From contig CALEZA010000002.1 in the NCBI GenBank assembly GCA_937927965.1, forward strand, positions 1 through 5,974: a DNA stretch of 5,974 nt. The letters are read 5' to 3'. The position numbers and the translations under genes were made by a program. Shown one piece after another: positions 1 to 5,974 of this stretch. The stretch's first letter is position 1. Every line of letters starts with the position of its first letter. The notes under the pieces were generated by a model, which had not been told where the DNA came from, did not search any database, and saw only the letters and a program-made list of their open reading frames with translations. The stretch is from an uncultured Candidatus Planktophila sp. GTDB taxonomy: Bacteria > Actinomycetota > Actinomycetes > Nanopelagicales > Nanopelagicaceae.

Positions 1-2
1 AT

Positions 3-701
3 TCTCCAAAGGCACTTCTCATCGCATCTCATGCATTTGGTAAGGAAGTTGCCGCTCGTGTTGCCGTTTCAACAGATTCAGGAATCATCACCGATGCAGT
101 AGATGTCGATGCAAATGCAGTGGCAACTCAACTTGTCTTCGGTGGATCCACAACTGTTCTCTCAGCAATTAGCCATGGAGTTTCAGTAATCACTCTTCGA
201 CCAAACTCAATTACCGCAGATTTCACGCCATCCTCACCTGCCATCGCAACAGAGAGCATTACAGTTACAGATGGTGCGAAGAAAGCGACCACATCTTCTT
301 CACAGCCACCTGTTAAGGGCGGTCGACCAGAACTGACTGAAGCAAATATCGTCGTTTCAGGTGGACGCGGAACAGATGGCAACTTCGCAGCAGTGGAAGG
401 TTTTGCTGATTCACTGGGTGCAGCTGTTGGAGCATCTCGCGCTGCCACTGATGCGGGCTGGTATCCACATTCTCATCAAGTGGGTCAGACTGGTAAGACA
501 GTAAGCCCAGCCCTCTATGTTGCATGTGGAATTTCAGGTGCAATCCAACATCGCGCTGGAATGCAGACTTCAAAGACAATCGTTGTGGTCAACAAGGACC
601 CAGAAGCCCCACTCTTTGAAATCGCTGACTTTGGTGTCGTTGGAGACCTTTTTTCAGTCCTTCCAGCGGCAACTGAAGGCGTAAAGGCGCGTAAGGCGTA
701 A
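3..701 (+). CDS. etfA: Electron transfer flavoprotein alpha subunit, 5'-truncated by window edge
   Basis: This is the alpha subunit of the soluble EtfAB heterodimer, which takes electrons from flavin dehydrogenases such as acyl-CoA dehydrogenases and passes them to the respiratory chain. The frame is open from base 3 to the TAA at 699-701, giving 232 residues. Family members run to about 315-320, so roughly the first 85 residues lie upstream. The visible part starts in the N-terminal nucleotide-fold domain. It then enters the C-terminal FAD-binding domain, with [12 protein letters not shown] at visible residues 117-128, the FAD loop [10 protein letters not shown] at 160-169, then [12 protein letters not shown] and [20 protein letters not shown]. 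The loop after SGGRG is short, as I recall for actinobacterial FixB/EtfA. A GTG at 120 is internal and not the start, because the conserved sequence continues upstream of it. etfB is expected just before the window. The identity is certain; only the 5' end is missing. Confidence 0.96.
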   Translation, partial: SPKALLIASHAFGKEVAARVAVSTDSGIITDAVDVDANAVATQLVFGGSTTVLSAISHGVSVITLRPNSITADFTPSSPAIATESITVTDGAKKATTSSSQPPVKGGRPELTEANIVVSGGRGTDGNFAAVEGFADSLGAAVGASRAATDAGWYPHSHQVGQTGKTVSPALYVACGISGAIQHRAGMQTSKTIVVVNKDPEAPLFEIADFGVVGDLFSVLPAATEGVKARKA

Positions 702-708
702 GAGCCTT
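693..708 (+). terminator. Weak hairpin at the end of etfA, possible terminator
   Basis: AAGGC (693-697) can pair with GCCTT (704-708) around a 6-nt loop; an alternative longer-range pairing is AAAGGC (683-688) with GCCTTT (704-709). It straddles the etfA stop codon and is followed by TTCTC, which is only partly T-rich. The stem is 5-6 bp, so this is at best a weak intrinsic terminator. Its position between etfA and a new promoter makes a boundary role plausible. It could equally be a by-product of the AAGGCG-type repeats that form the last etfA codons. Confidence 0.25.
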
Positions 709-716
709 TCTCAAAC

Positions 717-722
717 TAGAAT
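717..722 (+). promoter_or_regulatory. -10 box TAGAAT, leaderless promoter for cysteine desulfurase-mnmA-ligA
   Basis: TAGAAT fits the actinobacterial -10 pattern TANNNT and ends 8 nt before the ATG at 731. Transcription normally starts about 6-9 nt after the hexamer, so the mRNA would begin at or within a base or two of the start codon. There is no Shine-Dalgarno-like purine run before this ATG, which agrees with a leaderless message. No convincing -35 hexamer is seen 16-19 nt upstream. This is inferred from sequence spacing only. Confidence 0.55.
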
Positions 723-730
723 GCTCTCCA

Positions 731-1866
731 ATGAGCATCTATCTCGATCATGCGGCGACTACGCCTATGAATCCTCTAGCGATTGAGGCGATGAGCGCTG
801 CCCTTGCAAAGATTGGTAATCCATCATCTCTTCACACAGATGGTCGTGCAGTTCGCAAGGAAGACGAGGATGCTCGCGATTTCCTCGCACAATCTCTGGG
901 ATGTCAATCAAGTGAAATTATCTTCACGGGTTCTGGCACTGAGGCAAATAACATTGCAGTCAAAGGAATATTCTGGTTTCGCAATCAAGACAAGAAGCGC
1001 AACCTCATCCTTATCTCCGCAATTGAGCATCAGGCAGTACTAGAGCCAGCACAGTGGTTAGCTTCCCACGAAGGCGCCAAACTCATTGAGATTCCTGCCC
1101 GTTCAAACGGAGTGATTGATTTAGATTTCCTTAAGAACATGATTCAAGACCGCGGTGACGAGATTGCGCTGATTTCCGTGATGCACTCCAACAACGAGAC
1201 GGGAGTCTTGCAGCCTGTTGATCAGGTAGTAAATATTGCGGGAGATATTCCTGTGCATTCAGATGCGATTCAATCCTGGACGAAAACACCTTTCTCATTT
1301 AAGGAACTTGGTTTATTTGCTGCATCTCTCAGCGGTCACAAAGTGGGTGGACCTGTGGGAATTGGAATTCTCATTTTGCGCCGCGGCATCGATCTTCCTG
1401 CGCTCATTCATGGTGGAGGACAAGAGCGAGAAATTCGAAGTGGAACCGTGAATGCTCCTTCGATCATTGGACTAGCAGCCGCTGTGCGCCACTGCGAATA
1501 TATCGATACCAAAGTGGAACAAGCACGCCAATCGATTGAATCACGGTTGAAATATTTAGCACCTGACGCAATCATCAATGGCGCAGATGCTCAGAGGCTT
1601 CCTGGAATTTTGAGTGTCACATTTCCTGGTGCATCAAATGAGACTCTCTTAATGCTCTTTGATGCTGAAGGAATCTCATGCTCTACGGGCGCTGCTTGTA
1701 GCGCAGGTGTTCATCGCCCAAGTCATGTCCTTCTTGCAATGGGGATCAAAGAAGATCTAGTTATGTCTACTATCCGCTTCTCTCTAGGAGTAAGCACCAC
1801 ACGCAAAGATTTTGAAACAATGCTTGAAAAGTTGCCCGTAGTTCTAGAGCGTGCAAGAGGTGCTCA

Positions 1867-1870
<4 letters not shown>
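731..1870 (+). CDS. iscS: Cysteine desulfurase (IscS/NifS type, PLP-dependent)
   Basis: This enzyme converts L-cysteine to alanine and holds the sulfur as a persulfide for transfer, here most likely to MnmA for tRNA 2-thiolation and possibly also to Fe-S cluster assembly. The 379 residues form a complete class V aminotransferase fold. YLDHAATTP is near the N terminus, TGSGTEANN at 66-74, and His100 (IEHQAVL) stacks on PLP. Asp178 and Gln181 contact PLP in HSDAIQ, and Lys204 in SLSGHK forms the Schiff base. RSGTVNAPSIIGLAAAV follows, and Cys323 in STGAACSAG is the sulfur-accepting cysteine. The ATG at 731 is the only usable start, because the frame upstream runs to a TAA at 692 with no other start codon. 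The gene overlaps mnmA by 4 nt, as in the desulfurase-MnmA pairs known from actinobacteria and from Bacillus (YrvO-MnmA). The function is firm; the symbol is less so, since iscS and nifS are both used for this type. Confidence 0.95.
1857..1862 (+). promoter_or_regulatory. Shine-Dalgarno site for mnmA
   Basis: GAGGTG lies inside the last codons of the cysteine desulfurase gene and ends 4 nt before the mnmA ATG at 1867. It is a good match to the anti-Shine-Dalgarno core and supports this ATG as the start. It contrasts with the first gene of the run, which has no such site. Confidence 0.6.
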
Positions 1871-4958
<3,088 letters not shown>

Positions 4959-4964
4959 TAATCT
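4959..4964 (+). promoter_or_regulatory. -10 box TAATCT, leaderless promoter before the small membrane ORF
   Basis: TAATCT fits TANNNT and starts directly after the ligA TAG. It ends 6 nt before the ATG at 4971, so a start site 7 nt downstream would fall exactly on the A of that ATG. No ribosome-binding purine run lies at a usable distance; the nearest AGGA ends 18 nt away. A -35 element is weak at best (TTAGAG at 4935-4940, 18-nt spacer). The site would separate nadD-rsfS expression from the ligA run. It is inferred from spacing only. Confidence 0.45.
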
Positions 4965-4970
4965 AGACCC

Positions 4971-5090
4971 ATGTTCAATTACTTATCAGAGACCACTCGC
5001 GAACTTCCAATCTCACCTGTTGCCTTTGGTGTTACAGCTTTCGCAGTATTTGTTTTCTTGCTCTATGTCGTTCTCCGTTTCGATAAGTAG
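4971..5090 (+). CDS. Small single-pass membrane protein (39 aa), unknown function
   Basis: This short gene runs from ATG to TAG and encodes 39 residues. It begins with a polar segment, MFNYLSETTRELP. A single hydrophobic helix follows at about residues 14-35 (PVAFGVTAFAVFVFLLYVV), and the tail is RFDK. The tail is basic-leaning and the head slightly acidic, which suggests the C terminus faces the cytoplasm. I do not recognise a named family. From memory, small membrane proteins with an LPxPxxxFG-like start before one helix are annotated near nadD in other actinobacteria, but I cannot confirm this here. Support for its being real is a clean start, a leaderless-type -10 box, a coherent membrane segment, and a fit between ligA (12 nt away) and nadD (6 nt away). 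It lies in the same reading frame as nadD, with only the TAG and two codons between them. The function is unknown. Confidence 0.72.
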   Translation: MFNYLSETTRELPISPVAFGVTAFAVFVFLLYVVLRFDK

Positions 5091-5096
5091 CACGCC

Positions 5097-5645
5097 TTGA
5101 GACTAGGCATTTATGGCGGAACATTCGATCCGATTCATAACGGCCACCTCCATGTCATCTCTGAGCTTCTGATCCGCGATGTTGTAGATCAAATACTTGT
5201 TATTCCTGCAGGCCAGCCTCGCCTAAGAGCTAGTGAACCTAGTGCAAGTGGTGCAGACCGCAGAGCGATGTGTCAGCTCGCAATTAACGAGTTAGATTCA
5301 ACGCTTCGAAGCAAAGTTCTTGTTAACCCTATAGAGATTTTGCGCATGGGCCCTAGCTACACAATAGATACCGTGGAAGCAATAAAGCAGGCTTATCCAG
5401 ACGATGAACTAATTCTCATCATCGGTACTGATGCATTTGAAAAACTGGACCAATGGCACCGTATTGATGAGCTCAAACAACTAGTGAGATTTGAAGTAAT
5501 TGATCGGCCTGGGTTTGCTGGCGTTGAAGGAAGAAATATCGATGCACTTGATGTCTCTGCAACTCAAGTACGATTAGGTCAATCAGATCAGGTGCCAACT
5601 TCGGTAGCTGCCTATATCAAGGAGCACAATCTCTATGTCAGCTAG
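5097..5645 (+). CDS. nadD: Nicotinate-nucleotide adenylyltransferase NadD
   Basis: NadD joins nicotinate mononucleotide and ATP to give deamido-NAD, a required step of NAD synthesis in the cytoplasm. The 182 residues form a complete nucleotidyltransferase fold, a little shorter than many actinobacterial members. GGTFDPIHNGH is at residues 7-17, with the HxxH-type pair His14 and His17. GPSYTIDT is mid-protein, IIGTDAF is at about 108-114, and Trp120-His121 are in DQWHRI. The C-terminal phosphate-binding motif SATQVR is at 154-159 (usual form SSTxxR), and the typical ending SVAAYIKEHNLY follows. The start is TTG: the frame has a TAG at 5088-5090, only CAC and GCC before the TTG, and the catalytic motif begins six residues later, so no other start is possible. 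No Shine-Dalgarno site is seen, so reinitiation after the small upstream gene, 6 nt away, is likely. The pairing with rsfS is common in bacteria. Confidence 0.96.
   Translation: MRLGIYGGTFDPIHNGHLHVISELLIRDVVDQILVIPAGQPRLRASEPSASGADRRAMCQLAINELDSTLRSKVLVNPIEILRMGPSYTIDTVEAIKQAYPDDELILIIGTDAFEKLDQWHRIDELKQLVRFEVIDRPGFAGVEGRNIDALDVSATQVRLGQSDQVPTSVAAYIKEHNLYVS
5619..5624 (+). promoter_or_regulatory. Shine-Dalgarno site for rsfS
   Basis: AAGGAG lies within the 3' end of nadD and ends 10 nt before the ATG at 5635. The spacing is slightly long but usable. It supports this ATG, and hence the 11-nt overlap with nadD, as the rsfS start. Confidence 0.55.
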
Positions 5646-5974
5646 CCCACGCGTAATCGCCAACACAGAGATAGCCGCTCAAGCTGCTGCAGATAAATTT
5701 GGAACAGAAATCATCGCTCTTGATCTCTCAGAGCAATCTGTCCTCTCGGAAGTTTTTCTTATTGTCACAGCGCAGAATGTTCGCCAGGTTTCTGCAATCT
5801 CAGATTGGGTAGAAGAGAAGTTGCGCCTTGCAGGCGATAAGCCACTTCGCCGTGAAATCAGTGAAGAGTGGGCGTTGCTTGATTACTCAGATCTCGTTGT
5901 TCATATTCAGAGCAAGACGCTTCGCAGCTACTACATGCTCGATCGTCTCTGGAATGACTGCCCAACGATTCCGC
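5635..5974 (+). CDS. rsfS: Ribosomal silencing factor RsfS, 3'-truncated by window edge
   Basis: RsfS (DUF143/Iojap family) binds ribosomal protein uL14 on the large subunit and blocks joining with the small subunit, lowering translation when nutrients are scarce. The frame opens with ATG at 5635 and is still open at the window end, giving 113 residues; the family is usually about 105-130, so little is missing. The N-terminal helix (IANTEIAAQAAADKFG) is followed by IIALDLSEQSVLSEVFLIVTA at about 26-46. A helix with NVRQVSAISDWVEEKL comes next. The hallmark end is WALLDYSDLVVHIQ at 79-92 and YYMLDRLWNDCP at 99-110. The segment between Arg73 and Trp79 (EISEE) is about two residues shorter than the usual REGxREGRW form and lacks its glycines. 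The gene overlaps nadD by 11 nt and is therefore probably translated from the same message. The identity is firm despite the missing 3' end. Confidence 0.94.
   Translation, partial: MSASPRVIANTEIAAQAAADKFGTEIIALDLSEQSVLSEVFLIVTAQNVRQVSAISDWVEEKLRLAGDKPLRREISEEWALLDYSDLVVHIQSKTLRSYYMLDRLWNDCPTIP

Noticed and set aside
120..122. GTG as the start of a shorter etfA
   Set aside because: The frame stays open to the window start, and the upstream residues ([15 protein letters not shown], then ITDAVDVD) read as EtfA sequence, so this GTG is internal.
128..448. 106-codon reverse-strand open frame inside etfA
   Set aside because: It lies opposite conserved EtfA codons, has a low-complexity Ala/Pro/Ser-rich product and shows no recognisable domain; it is a shadow frame.
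721..786. Out-of-frame ATG 10 nt before the desulfurase start, opening a 21-codon ORF
   Set aside because: Its first two bases are part of the proposed -10 box, it has no ribosome-binding site, and the product has no features.
4959..4970. Terminator between ligA and the small membrane ORF
   Set aside because: The gap is 12 nt with no inverted repeat or T-run, so readthrough from ligA is likely unless a factor-dependent stop exists.

Overview
This window looks like an ordinary housekeeping stretch of a small, low-to-moderate-GC actinobacterial chromosome. All genes lie on the + strand and are packed almost without gaps. Three things point to Actinobacteria. First, the order etfA - cysteine desulfurase - mnmA - ligA matches a known actinobacterial neighbourhood (Mycobacterium tuberculosis has fixB, iscS, trmU and ligA in the same region). 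Second, the protein variants are actinobacterial in style: the EtfA loop [10 protein letters not shown], the MnmA stretch RGCCTIEDSHDARRAADV, and the RsfS ending YYMLDRLWNDCP. Third, the two transcription starts I can infer look leaderless. GC judged by eye is a little under 50%, and the compactness would suit a streamlined freshwater lineage such as Nanopelagicales (acI); that placement is inference only.

Layout. Positions 1-701 hold the 3' part of etfA (electron transfer flavoprotein alpha subunit), cut by the window start. A 29-nt gap carries a weak hairpin and a -10 box placed so that a transcript would begin at or next to the next ATG. Positions 731-4958 are a tightly coupled run of cysteine desulfurase, mnmA and ligA, each junction being a 4-nt ATGA overlap. 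Twelve nt after ligA, with a second leaderless-type -10 box, comes an unlisted 39-residue single-pass membrane protein gene (4971-5090). Six nt later nadD begins at TTG (5097-5645). rsfS overlaps the nadD end by 11 nt and is cut by the window end.

How the genes work together. The desulfurase takes sulfur from cysteine and is expected to feed MnmA, which makes the 2-thiouridine at tRNA position 34. LigA is the NAD-dependent replicative DNA ligase, and NadD makes the NAD precursor, so an NAD consumer and an NAD-biosynthesis gene are nearly adjacent, though this is probably chance. RsfS silences ribosomes under nutrient limitation. No RNA gene, mobile element, CRISPR array or long repeat is visible. 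No non-coding stretch longer than about 30 nt exists. I did not find a new multi-gene system. The items most worth a second look are the small membrane ORF in the same frame as nadD, the ligA-nadD junction of two usually separate gene blocks, the pair of leaderless promoters, and the three-cysteine MnmA active site.
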